Assembly: GCF_048269545.1 (NCBI RefSeq) | Contig: NZ_JBLXIJ010000003.1 | Location: forward strand, 1-64,000 | Direction: 5' to 3' | DNA length: 64,000 bases | Source of the DNA: Halpernia sp048269545 | GTDB lineage: Bacteria > Bacteroidota > Bacteroidia > Flavobacteriales > Weeksellaceae | Shown here: positions 13,963 through 21,269 of the stretch, piece after piece | How the letters are laid out: every line of letters starts with the position of its first letter | Numbering within the stretch: position 1 is the stretch's first letter | The notes under the pieces: model-generated | Database searches by the model: none | Seen by the model: the letters and a program-made list of their open reading frames with translations, nothing else | What the model was told of the DNA's origin: nothing | Position numbers and translations under genes: made by a program

Positions 13963-15330
13963 ATGTTCAACAGTTTACAGGATAAATTAGATAAGGCGCT
14001 TCACAATATAAAAGGACGCGGAAAAATTACGGAAATAAATGTTGCAGAAACGGTAAAAGAAATTCGTCGTGCACTTGTAGATGCCGATGTAAATTATAAA
14101 ATCGCCAAAGATTTAACCAAAAGAGTTCAAGACAAAGCTTTAGGACAAAATGTTTTAACAAGTTTAAGTCCGGGACAATTAATGACGAAAATTGTTCACG
14201 ATGAATTGGTAGATTTAATGGGCGGTTCGCAAGAAGGAATTAATCTTTCTGGGAAACCCACTATAATTTTAATTGCAGGTTTACAAGGTTCTGGTAAAAC
14301 TACATTTTCTGGAAAATTAGCCAATTATTTAAAACAGAAAAAAGCAAAAAATCCTTTATTGGTTGCATGTGATGTTTATAGACCAGCTGCAATTGAGCAA
14401 TTAAAAGTTTTAGGAAGTCAAGTTGGAATTTCAGTTTACACAGAAGAAGAAAATAAAAATCCATCTTCAATTGCTGAAAATGCAATTAATTTTGCTAAAG
14501 AAAATAAACACGATGTTGTAATCGTGGATACTGCGGGACGTTTAGCGATTGATGAAGCCATGATGAATGAAATTAAAAACGTTCATCAAACTATTAAACC
14601 AACCGAGACACTTTTCGTTGTAGATTCTATGACGGGACAAGATGCTGTAAATACAGCAAAAACCTTTAATGATGTTCTAAATTTCGACGGTGTTGTTTTA
14701 ACAAAATTAGATGGTGATACACGAGGTGGAGCTGCTTTAACGATTCGTACAGTTGTAGAAAAACCCATAAAATTTATTTCTACAGGTGAAAAAATGGAAG
14801 CGCTTGATGTTTTCTATCCTGAGAGAATGGCGGACAGAATTTTGGGAATGGGTGATGTTGTTTCATTAGTAGAAAGAGCTCAAGAACAATTTGACGAAGA
14901 AGAAGCAAAAAAACTTCATAAAAAAATTGCTAAAAATGAATTTGGTTTTGATGATTTCTTAAAACAAATCAATCAAATTAAAAAAATGGGAAATATGAAA
15001 GATTTGATGGGAATGCTTCCAGGAGTTGGAAAAGCAATTAAAGATGTTGATATAAATGACGATGCCTTTAAACACATTGAAGCCATAATCCACAGTATGA
15101 CTCCTGATGAACGTAGAACGCCGTCTTTAATCAACACGACAAGAAAACAAAGAATTGCTCGTGGTGCGGGAAGAAAAATTGAAGATGTCAATGCTTTAAT
15201 GAAACAATTTGAACAAATGGGAAAAATGATGAAAATGATGCAAGGACCACAAGGAAAACAAATGATGCAAATGATGAGCAAAGGTATGCCAAAAGTTCCA
15301 GGAATGGGCGGTAATCTTTTCGGAAAATAA
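13963..15330 (+). CDS. ffh: Signal recognition particle GTPase Ffh/SRP54
   Basis: This 455-residue protein binds signal sequences of nascent inner-membrane proteins and delivers ribosomes to FtsY. The N domain is followed by the G domain with P-loop 'GLQGSGKTT' at about residue 106, 'DVYRPAA', 'DTAGR' and 'TKLDGDTRGGAAL'. The M domain from about residue 300 has the SRP RNA-binding 'RTPSLINTTRKQRIARGAG' region and a Met-rich end ('MGKMMKMMQGPQGKQMMQMM') forming the signal-peptide groove. Length and domain order are normal. It is monocistronic, ended by a terminator shared with the opposite gene. Confidence 0.98.
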   Translation: MFNSLQDKLDKALHNIKGRGKITEINVAETVKEIRRALVDADVNYKIAKDLTKRVQDKALGQNVLTSLSPGQLMTKIVHDELVDLMGGSQEGINLSGKPTIILIAGLQGSGKTTFSGKLANYLKQKKAKNPLLVACDVYRPAAIEQLKVLGSQVGISVYTEEENKNPSSIAENAINFAKENKHDVVIVDTAGRLAIDEAMMNEIKNVHQTIKPTETLFVVDSMTGQDAVNTAKTFNDVLNFDGVVLTKLDGDTRGGAALTIRTVVEKPIKFISTGEKMEALDVFYPERMADRILGMGDVVSLVERAQEQFDEEEAKKLHKKIAKNEFGFDDFLKQINQIKKMGNMKDLMGMLPGVGKAIKDVDINDDAFKHIEAIIHSMTPDERRTPSLINTTRKQRIARGAGRKIEDVNALMKQFEQMGKMMKMMQGPQGKQMMQMMSKGMPKVPGMGGNLFGK

Positions 15331-15351
15331 AATTCAGAAAAATAGTTCAAA

Positions 15352-15380
15352 AAAAATCCTGAGAATTTCTCAGGATTTTT
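15352..15380. terminator. Bidirectional terminator
   Basis: AAAAATCCTGAGA and TCTCAGGATTTTT flank a three-base loop, with T-runs on both strands. It serves ffh on the plus strand and the outer-membrane barrel gene ending at 15402 on the minus strand. Confidence 0.88.
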
Positions 15381-15401
15381 ATGTTTAAATTAAAAAAACT
15401 T

Positions 15402-16022
15402 TTAAAGTTTAAAGTTTTTAGAAATACCAACAACGGCTCCTTTTCCAAACTGGAAACCAAATTGATTGGTTTTATTATCAACTCCTTTTATTTCATTATG
15501 AGTGTAATTTAAACCTCCAATATTAAAATTTAATTTGAAGGAATTTTTTAAATTAATAAATATATTTGGAACCAAAGAAATCCCATAACCATTTGTTTTA
15601 GTATCAGAATAAGTAATTCCTGTTCCATTAAAACTTGGCGTTGTAATTTTACCATTCATTCCAAACACATATAAATCTCCATAAACTGCGAATAAATCAC
15701 TTAACGGAATTGTGTATCTACCAAAAACACCGTATGTAAAACTATTCGTTTTTTGAGTTCCACTTAAATTATTTGTATAATTGAAAGTGTCTTTTGAAGT
15801 TGAAACACCAAATTTCACACCTGCGGTAAGATGATCGGCAAATTGATAACCAATAAGTGGATTAAAAGAAAATTGATCGGATGTTGCATTAATACTTGGG
15901 TTTGATCCAACCGTAGTTTTACTGGTGTTATAACCAATATTTCCACCAATTAAAAGTGAATTTTTTTGTGCACTTACTGCGCTGAAAAGTGCAATTGCAC
16001 CAACTAATAATAACTTTTTCAT
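15402..16022 (-). CDS. Outer-membrane beta-barrel protein
   Basis: This 206-residue protein has a cleavable signal peptide (MKKLLLVGAIALFSAVSAQ) and then alternating amphipathic strands, starting 'KNSLLIGGNIGYNTSKTTVG', continuing 'QFSFNPLIGYQFADHLTAGV' and ending in the aromatic-terminated strand 'GKGAVVGISKNFKL' typical of BamA-inserted barrels. It probably forms an eight-stranded barrel of the OmpW/OprF-like type; ligand or role unknown. It is the last of three tandem genes with nearly identical signal peptides but unrelated barrel parts, each with its own terminator. Confidence 0.82.
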   Translation of the reverse strand: MKKLLLVGAIALFSAVSAQKNSLLIGGNIGYNTSKTTVGSNPSINATSDQFSFNPLIGYQFADHLTAGVKFGVSTSKDTFNYTNNLSGTQKTNSFTYGVFGRYTIPLSDLFAVYGDLYVFGMNGKITTPSFNGTGITYSDTKTNGYGISLVPNIFINLKNSFKLNFNIGGLNYTHNEIKGVDNKTNQFGFQFGKGAVVGISKNFKL

Positions 16023-16130
16023 TTTATAAGCTTTTAAAATATTTCTAAAGTAAAATTATAACTCTTTTTAATCTGAAAATTTAATTTTGATATGAATTAA
16101 ATCAGTGTGACAGAAGAGAAAAGTCATAAA

Positions 16131-16154
16131 AAAAGCCGAGAAATCTCGGCTTTT
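16131..16154 (-). terminator. Terminator
   Basis: AAAAGCCGAGA/TCTCGGCTTTT is an 11-bp stem with a 2-base loop, T-rich on the minus strand, located 23 bases after the barrel gene ending at 16177. Confidence 0.85.
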
Positions 16155-16176
16155 AATTTTTATTAATAATTCAAGT

Positions 16177-16692
16177 TTAAAATTTATAACCTAAACCAAA
16201 ATTTAAATAATTTGCTCTTACAGAATAACCACTTGGTGCATTTTTTAAATGATTATTTAATTGAAATGAGTAACGAGCTTCTAAAAATAATTTTGGTGTA
16301 AATTCATAAGCTGCACCTAAAGCCAAACCAATATTAGTAGAATTATAATAATCTGGAATTGGATTTTCATCTAAATCAAAAGTAAATTGTGGACCAGCTT
16401 GTAAATTAAATTTTGGATCTACATAATATTTCACCATTACGGGAATTTGCAAAGCACTTCCATCTTGAATATTTGCATAATTAATTGCTGGTTGAATTTT
16501 GAATTGATTTCCCGCATTTATTTCTGCAAAAAAACCCGCATAAAATCCTACATTAGAATCAGTAGAATTTCCAGAAGGGGTTTTTGCTTTTGCAAAACCA
16601 GAGATTACACCACCATTAATTCCGAAAGAAGTTTTTTGAGCATTCATAGAACCGAATAGTGCAACCGCACCAACAAGTAATAATTTTTTCAT
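16177..16692 (-). CDS. Outer-membrane beta-barrel protein (porin-like family)
   Basis: This 171-residue protein has the signal peptide MKKLLLVGAVALFGSMNAQ. The body matches the small Bacteroidota 'outer membrane protein beta-barrel' type: 'GFYAGFFAEINAGNQFKIQP' near the start, 'YVDPKFNLQAGPQFTFDLDE' in the middle, 'IGLALGAAYEFTPKLFLEAR' and the closing 'LNFGLGYKF'. The 35551 gene shows the same plan ('FYLEAGPQMGF', 'QLGITARY', 'FQVGLAYKFGK'), so the two are distant paralogues. Function unknown. Confidence 0.85.
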   Translation of the reverse strand: MKKLLLVGAVALFGSMNAQKTSFGINGGVISGFAKAKTPSGNSTDSNVGFYAGFFAEINAGNQFKIQPAINYANIQDGSALQIPVMVKYYVDPKFNLQAGPQFTFDLDENPIPDYYNSTNIGLALGAAYEFTPKLFLEARYSFQLNNHLKNAPSGYSVRANYLNFGLGYKF

Positions 16693-16803
16693 TTTTATAA
16701 TTTTTTAAAATTTTAGAATCGCAAAAATAGGTCAAATTCTAATTTAAAAATTTTATAATTATGTGATTTAAATCATTTAAAAATTTAAGTATACTCACAA
16801 AAA

Positions 16804-16827
16804 AACCACTTCTGTGAAGAAGTGGTT
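16804..16827 (-). terminator. Terminator
   Basis: AACCACTTCT (16804-16813) and AGAAGTGGTT (16818-16827) form a 10-bp stem followed on the minus strand by TTTTTGTG. It ends the barrel gene at 16871. Confidence 0.85.
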
Positions 16828-16870
16828 ATTTAAAATAATTAAAAGTATAATTATTATGTTTATTCAAAAA

Positions 16871-17356
16871 CTATTTCCCAAAAGAATAAGCGTAACCTAA
16901 GTTTACTGCACTTATAGTTGATCCGCTTTTAGTAACTCCCATATAACCAAAGTTTACTTCACTTGGTCCAAAATGGTAAGCAACTTTTGGTTGGTAATAA
17001 AAACCACCATCACTTGTACCGGAAGCAAAAAGGAAACCATATCCTAAATCTGCACCAATACTAAATTGAGGCGAAACATTATATTGTGCTGCAGCAGCAA
17101 GCGGAACTAAACTTAATGAAGGAACTTTATAACCGGAAACTGTTTTTCCCGTAAAAGCGGTATATCCAGAAACAAGACCTAAATTAAATTCTGCAGAAAC
17201 TGGCCACATATAAGCAACGTCTGCTCCTAAACTAAAGCTGTAAGCGGTATTTGCGTCACCTGTTGGTAAACCAATATGAGCGCCTAATTTGAAACCTGTT
17301 TGAGCATTCATTGCTCCGAAAAGTGCAATAGCACCTACTAAAAGAATTTTTTTCAT
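16871..17356 (-). CDS. Outer-membrane beta-barrel protein
   Basis: This 161-residue protein has the signal peptide MKKILLVGAIALFGAMNAQ, then Gly- and aromatic-rich strands ('TGFKLGAHIGLPTGDANTAY', 'SFSLGADVAYMWPVSAEFNL', 'QFSIGADLGYGFLFASGTSD') and the end 'NLGYAYSFGK'. It is predicted as a small eight-stranded barrel of unknown role. It is the first of three tandem barrel genes; a terminator follows each, so they are separate units despite the clustering. Confidence 0.82.
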   Translation of the reverse strand: MKKILLVGAIALFGAMNAQTGFKLGAHIGLPTGDANTAYSFSLGADVAYMWPVSAEFNLGLVSGYTAFTGKTVSGYKVPSLSLVPLAAAAQYNVSPQFSIGADLGYGFLFASGTSDGGFYYQPKVAYHFGPSEVNFGYMGVTKSGSTISAVNLGYAYSFGK

Positions 17357-17468
17357 AATTAAAAAGTTTAAATTTTAAGTAAAAATACAATTATTTTTTT
17401 ATTAAACAACAAATTGTAAAATAACTTATAAATAAAATGTTAAAATTATATAAAATCTATACAATAAA

Positions 17469-18428
17469 TTAATCCTGTCTTTGTTTCATATCTTCTTGTG
17501 CATAAGCCACTATTATTTTCCTAACAACCGGATGTCTTACAACATCTTCTTCTGTAAGATGCACAAAACCAATTTCTTCTACATTTTCTAAAATTCTCAT
17601 AGCTTCTTTTAAACCAGACTTTTGGCGCAATGGTAAATCTACTTGAGTTGGATCTCCTGTAATTATGAATTTCGCATTCATGCCCATTCTGGTAAGAAAC
17701 ATTTTCATCTGAGAATGCGTCGTATTTTGTGCTTCATCTAAAATTACAAAGGCTTCATCTAAAGTTCTTCCTCTCATAAAAGCCAATGGCGCAACTTCAA
17801 TTACATTTTTCTCTATAAATCCTTCTAATTTCTCATGTGGAATCATATCTCGGAGCGCATCATAAAGCGGCTGTAAATAAGGATCTAATTTTTCTTTTAA
17901 ATCTCCTGGTAAAAATCCTAAACTTTCTCCTGCTTCAACTGCAGGTCGCGTAAGAATAATTCGTTTTACTTCTTTTTCTTTTAAAGCTTTTACAGCTAAA
18001 GCCACACTTGTATAAGTTTTCCCCGTTCCAGCTGGTCCAATAGCGAAAACCATATCTTTTTTCTCAGTTTCTTTTACTAATTTTTTAAGATTGGTTGTTT
18101 TGGCTTTTATAATTTTCCCACTAATGCCTTTTACAATCACATCATTATCAAAAACTAATTTTTTCTCTTGTTCATCTTTAATGCGAAGAATACTTTCTAC
18201 ATCTTTTATATTAATTGAATCATATTTTTTAATAAATGCAACCATATCTTCTAATTTTATTTTAAAAATATCCAGTGTTTCTTGGTCGCCTTTTGCATAA
18301 ATAATATTATCTCGCCCTGTGATTTTAAGGGTTGGAAAACTGGATTTAATTAAATTAAAAAATTGATTATTAACGCCGTAGAAAGATTTTACATCTATTT
18401 CAGAAATTTCGTAGTTCAGTTCAAGCAT
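17469..18428 (-). CDS. phoH: PhoH family ATPase
   Basis: This 319-residue protein is a PhoH-like P-loop NTPase. The N-terminal part (residues 1-115) resembles a KH-like RNA-binding segment with 'LKITGRDNIIYAKGDQE'. The ATPase core follows: Walker A 'AIGPAGTGKTYTSVALAVKA' at about residue 130, 'RPAVEAGESLGFLPG', Walker B 'AFVILDEAQNTTHSQMKMFL' and 'ITGDPTQVDLP' as sensor region. Relatives act in RNA metabolism and ribosome maturation, often beside the endonuclease YbeY; no ybeY is seen here. Confidence 0.92.
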   Translation of the reverse strand: MLELNYEISEIDVKSFYGVNNQFFNLIKSSFPTLKITGRDNIIYAKGDQETLDIFKIKLEDMVAFIKKYDSINIKDVESILRIKDEQEKKLVFDNDVIVKGISGKIIKAKTTNLKKLVKETEKKDMVFAIGPAGTGKTYTSVALAVKALKEKEVKRIILTRPAVEAGESLGFLPGDLKEKLDPYLQPLYDALRDMIPHEKLEGFIEKNVIEVAPLAFMRGRTLDEAFVILDEAQNTTHSQMKMFLTRMGMNAKFIITGDPTQVDLPLRQKSGLKEAMRILENVEEIGFVHLTEEDVVRHPVVRKIIVAYAQEDMKQRQD

Positions 18429-18594
18429 TCACTTTTTGATTAAATTTTAAGATTAAATATTAATGAATTAAATTTAAAATAAATATTCCAAACTACGCTA
18501 TTTTAAATGAATCATTTCAAAGAAACTTTCTTTTCTAAACTAATTAAATTAAATTTGCACTTCACACAAAATTCGTTTTTTAACCAAAATTTTT

Positions 18595-19422
18595 ATGCCC
18601 TTAATTACTTTAACATCAGATTATGGTCTTGTAGATCATCGCGTTGCAGCCATTAAAGGTAAAATTTTGAGCATGAATGAAGACGTAAAAATTGTAGATA
18701 TTACTCACGAGATTACGGCGTATCATCTTACAGAAACCGCTTATATTGTTAGAAATGCGTACGCAAATTTTCCTGTAGGAACCATTCATATTATTTCTGT
18801 TGACAGTTTTTATTCAAAAGACAGAAAAGCCATTTTATACAAAGCAAATGGACATTATTTTATCGCAGCAGATAATGGTTTATTATCTTTAATATTTTTT
18901 GATCAAAAACCAGAAGCAGTTTACGAAATTACTTTAAACAATCGCTTTGATGATGTGGTAAAATTTGCAAGTACCGATATTTTTGTTCCAGCTGCAGTGC
19001 ATTTGCACAATGGCGGATTACCTGAAGTTATTGGAAGAAAATTAAAAAATCCCGTTCAACTTACTTTTCCGCGTGCAGTTTATAATGAATTTGAAAAAAT
19101 TATAGTAGGAGAAATTATGTACATCGATAATTTTGGAAATGTAATTTCTAATATTTCAAAGAATTTCTTCGAAAAAATAAGTTCAACCCACGAAAGTTAT
19201 ATTGTGAAGTTCCGAAATCTTTCTTTAAATAATATCTTCGAAAGATACACTGCGTTTATCCCCGATTGGAAAAATGAAATGCAATACCACGGAAAATCTA
19301 TCGCCGTTTTTAATGATGCAGATTTATTAGAAATTAGTATTTACAAAGGCAATAAACACAATGGTGCGAAAACGCTTTTGGGAATTAATGTTGGCGAAAG
19401 AATTTATGTAGAATTTTCTTAA
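18595..19422 (+). CDS. SAM hydroxide adenosyltransferase (DUF62 family)
   Basis: This 275-residue protein is homologous to the fluorinase/chlorinase fold but belongs to the hydrolytic branch that splits S-adenosylmethionine into adenosine and methionine. The N-terminal motif 'MPLITLTSDYGLVDHRVAAI' carries the conserved Asp of the active site; 'IVDITHEITAYHLTETAYIV', 'HIISVDSFY' and 'FIAADNGLLSLIF' follow. The C-terminal barrel starts near 'IVGEIMYIDNFGNVISNISK', with the family's 'ID.FGN..SNI' motif. A -7-like TAAATTTG lies at 18550-18557. hemJ follows after 30 bases, but has its own -7 element. Confidence 0.9.
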   Translation: MPLITLTSDYGLVDHRVAAIKGKILSMNEDVKIVDITHEITAYHLTETAYIVRNAYANFPVGTIHIISVDSFYSKDRKAILYKANGHYFIAADNGLLSLIFFDQKPEAVYEITLNNRFDDVVKFASTDIFVPAAVHLHNGGLPEVIGRKLKNPVQLTFPRAVYNEFEKIIVGEIMYIDNFGNVISNISKNFFEKISSTHESYIVKFRNLSLNNIFERYTAFIPDWKNEMQYHGKSIAVFNDADLLEISIYKGNKHNGAKTLLGINVGERIYVEFS

Positions 19423-19428
19423 AAATAC

Positions 19429-19436
19429 TATCTTTG
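19429..19436 (+). promoter_or_regulatory. -7 promoter element of hemJ
   Basis: TATCTTTG matches TAnnTTTG exactly and lies 16 bases before the ATG at 19453, giving a very short leader. No clear -33 TTG was found. Confidence 0.5.
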
Positions 19437-19452
19437 TCACTTAGAAAAAATT

Positions 19453-19998
19453 ATGTTGTATCTCATTATCAAAGCGTTTCACATTATTTTTATGGTTAGT
19501 TATTTTGCTGGACTTTTTTATTTGGTGCGCTTATTTGTTTATTATAAAGATACAGATTCTTTCGCGCAAGAAAAAAAAATAATTTTACGCGAACAGTATC
19601 TTTTTATGATGCGTCGTTTGTGGAATATTATTATTGTTCCAGCTTTTGTGATAATGACAGTTTGCGGGATTACAATGTTAATTCTAAATCCTTCTCTTTT
19701 AAAAATGCATTGGTTTCATTTGAAACTCACTTTTTTAATCGGATTATTTTTATACCATTATTGGGCTTGGAAACGTATTTTACAAATCAAAATTTTAGAC
19801 GGAAATGATTTAGAAATTCCAAATTTAAAACTACGACAATTCAATGAAATTGCGACTTTCTTATTGTTTTTAATCGTCATAACTGCCATTTTAAAAAACA
19901 ATGTTTTAGATTTTTGGTGGCAATTAATTTTAGGATTTATCGTTTTAGTTTTGCTAATAACAATAACCGTGAAACTGGTGAACAAAAAGAAAAAGTGA
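19453..19998 (+). CDS. hemJ: Protoporphyrinogen oxidase HemJ
   Basis: This 181-residue membrane protein with about five helices begins with the HemJ signature 'IKAFHIIFMVSYFAGLFYLV' followed by 'RLFVYY', where the His is the proposed haem ligand. 'MRRLWNIIIVPAFVIMTVCG', 'MHWFHLKLTFLIGLFLYHYW' and 'LRQFNEIATFLLFLIVITAI' complete the family pattern. HemJ oxidises protoporphyrinogen IX to protoporphyrin IX, the penultimate step of haem synthesis, in bacteria without HemG or HemY. No other haem gene lies nearby. Confidence 0.88.
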   Translation: MLYLIIKAFHIIFMVSYFAGLFYLVRLFVYYKDTDSFAQEKKIILREQYLFMMRRLWNIIIVPAFVIMTVCGITMLILNPSLLKMHWFHLKLTFLIGLFLYHYWAWKRILQIKILDGNDLEIPNLKLRQFNEIATFLLFLIVITAILKNNVLDFWWQLILGFIVLVLLITITVKLVNKKKK

Positions 19999-20009
19999 AT
20001 TGTTTTTTT

Positions 20010-20039
20010 CTATCAACTGACCACTATCAAATAACAAAT
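20010..20039 (+). repeat. Small intergenic repeat unit before gldF
   Basis: CTATCAACTGACCACTATCA followed by AATAACAAAT resembles the arm of the inverted repeat between atpA and atpG (8591-8622). Confidence 0.4.
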
Positions 20040-20044
20040 AAAGA

Positions 20045-20773
20045 ATGATCGCAATTTTTAAAAAAGAACTTTGGTCTTACTTCGGCAATTGGAGCGCATG
20101 GTTAATTTTAGGCGCTTTTAGTTTACTTGGAACGCTTTTTCTTTTTTTCTTTGATAATGATTTTAATATTTTCGAAATCGGAACGGCGAGTTTACAAAGT
20201 TATTTTGTGCTCGTTCCGTGGCTTTTGATGTTCATTATTCCTGCTTTAGCGATGAGAACTTTGGCGGAAGAAGAACAAAATGGCACTTTAAGATGGCTGT
20301 TTTCTCAACCCGTGAAAATCTCAGACATCGTTTTAGGAAAATTTTTCTCCGTTTTCTTGGTCGGAATTTTATGTCTTTTGCCTTCGCTGATTTATTTTTA
20401 TACCGTTTATTTTTTAGGTATTCCAGAAGGAAATATCGATTTGGGAATGACGTTCGGAAGTTATATTGGTTTAATATTGTTGATTGCCAGTTTTTCCGCC
20501 ATCGGAATTTTAGCAAGTTCTTGGTCGAAAAACCAAATTATGGCTTATTTGTCGGGCGTTTTTTTATGTTTTATTTTATATTTTGGAATCCAACAATTGG
20601 CATCTTATAAACTTTTAGGTAGCGCAGATTATTTTTTACAAAATTTAGGATTTTATCAACATTATATTGGTTTTTCTCGTGGTTTGGTTGAAAGTAAAGA
20701 TGTTTTTTATTTTGTTTTGATAATTGCTTTAAGTTTATTTTTAGCTAAAGTCTTTGTTGAAAAGAAAAAGTAG
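20045..20773 (+). CDS. gldF: Gliding motility ABC transporter permease GldF
   Basis: This 242-residue permease has six membrane helices. The ABC-2 permease pattern is visible: 'MIAIFKKELWSYFGNWSAWL' at the start, 'MRTLAEEEQNGTLRWLFSQP' (coupling helix) in the first third, and 'LASSWSKNQIMAYLSGVFLC' later. With GldG and the ATPase GldA it forms a transporter required for gliding and type IX secretion-linked motility in some flavobacteria. gldG normally follows directly; here a 417-bp nuclease element lies between the two. Confidence 0.93.
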   Translation: MIAIFKKELWSYFGNWSAWLILGAFSLLGTLFLFFFDNDFNIFEIGTASLQSYFVLVPWLLMFIIPALAMRTLAEEEQNGTLRWLFSQPVKISDIVLGKFFSVFLVGILCLLPSLIYFYTVYFLGIPEGNIDLGMTFGSYIGLILLIASFSAIGILASSWSKNQIMAYLSGVFLCFILYFGIQQLASYKLLGSADYFLQNLGFYQHYIGFSRGLVESKDVFYFVLIIALSLFLAKVFVEKKK

Positions 20774-20826
20774 TTTTTTAAGAAATTTATTTACGATCAG
20801 TAATATTCATCAATATAATCACATCA

Positions 20827-21243
20827 TTTTGTCATTCCGTAGGAATCTACACTAAATTTATCCAATGATTGAATTTACAGAAGGAATTTATAATTTTTAT
20901 GTTTATATTCTTACAAATAAAAATAGAACAGTATTATATACAGGAGTAACAAATAATTTACATCGTAGACTTAATGAACATTTTAATAACCATAATCCTC
21001 AAAGTTTTACTTCAAAATATGGCACAAAATATTTAATTTATTATCAAAAATTTGGATGGATACAATTAGCAATTGAAAGAGAAAAAGAAATTAAAAATTT
21101 ATCTAGAGAAAAAAAATTAAAACTAATTCGTGAAATTAATCCTAATTTAGAATTTCTAAATGATTTGTTTAATTACAAAATTTAAATTAATAATATCGTT
21201 TTTTTGAAAATTTGATTGTTTAGATTCCTACGGAATGACAAAA
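20827..21243 (+). mobile_element. GIY-YIG nuclease element with terminal inverted repeats
   Basis: The ends 20827-20849 and 21221-21243 are perfect 23-bp inverted repeats containing GTCATTCCGTAGGAATC. Only the GIY-YIG gene lies between them. A further 21 bases of the same sequence are at 23021-23041, just after gldG, without a nuclease gene. The element separates gldF from gldG, which are adjacent in other gliding bacteria, so it looks inserted. It does not disrupt either gene. The repeat plus nuclease may be a self-spreading unit; the mechanism is unknown. Confidence 0.65.
20865..21185 (+). CDS. Small GIY-YIG nuclease
   Basis: This 106-residue protein is a single GIY-YIG domain of the UPF0213/YhbQ type. 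The first strands read 'FYVYILTNKNRTVLYTGVTN' (YVY and YTG replace GIY and YIG), followed by 'NLHRRLNEH' with the catalytic Arg, and 'AIEREKEIKNLSREKKLKLI' with the metal-binding Glu and the closing 'REINPNLEFL'. All key residues are present, so the enzyme is probably active. It lies inside a 23-bp inverted repeat pair between gldF and gldG. Confidence 0.88.
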   Translation: MIEFTEGIYNFYVYILTNKNRTVLYTGVTNNLHRRLNEHFNNHNPQSFTSKYGTKYLIYYQKFGWIQLAIEREKEIKNLSREKKLKLIREINPNLEFLNDLFNYKI

Positions 21244-21269
21244 ATACGTTAAGAAAAATAATTTTAAAC

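Noticed and set aside
21216..21269. N-terminal extension of GldG from a TTG start
   Set aside because: These codons are the end repeat of the GIY-YIG element; the known GldG start 'MNKKKIIYLF' type lies at 21270.
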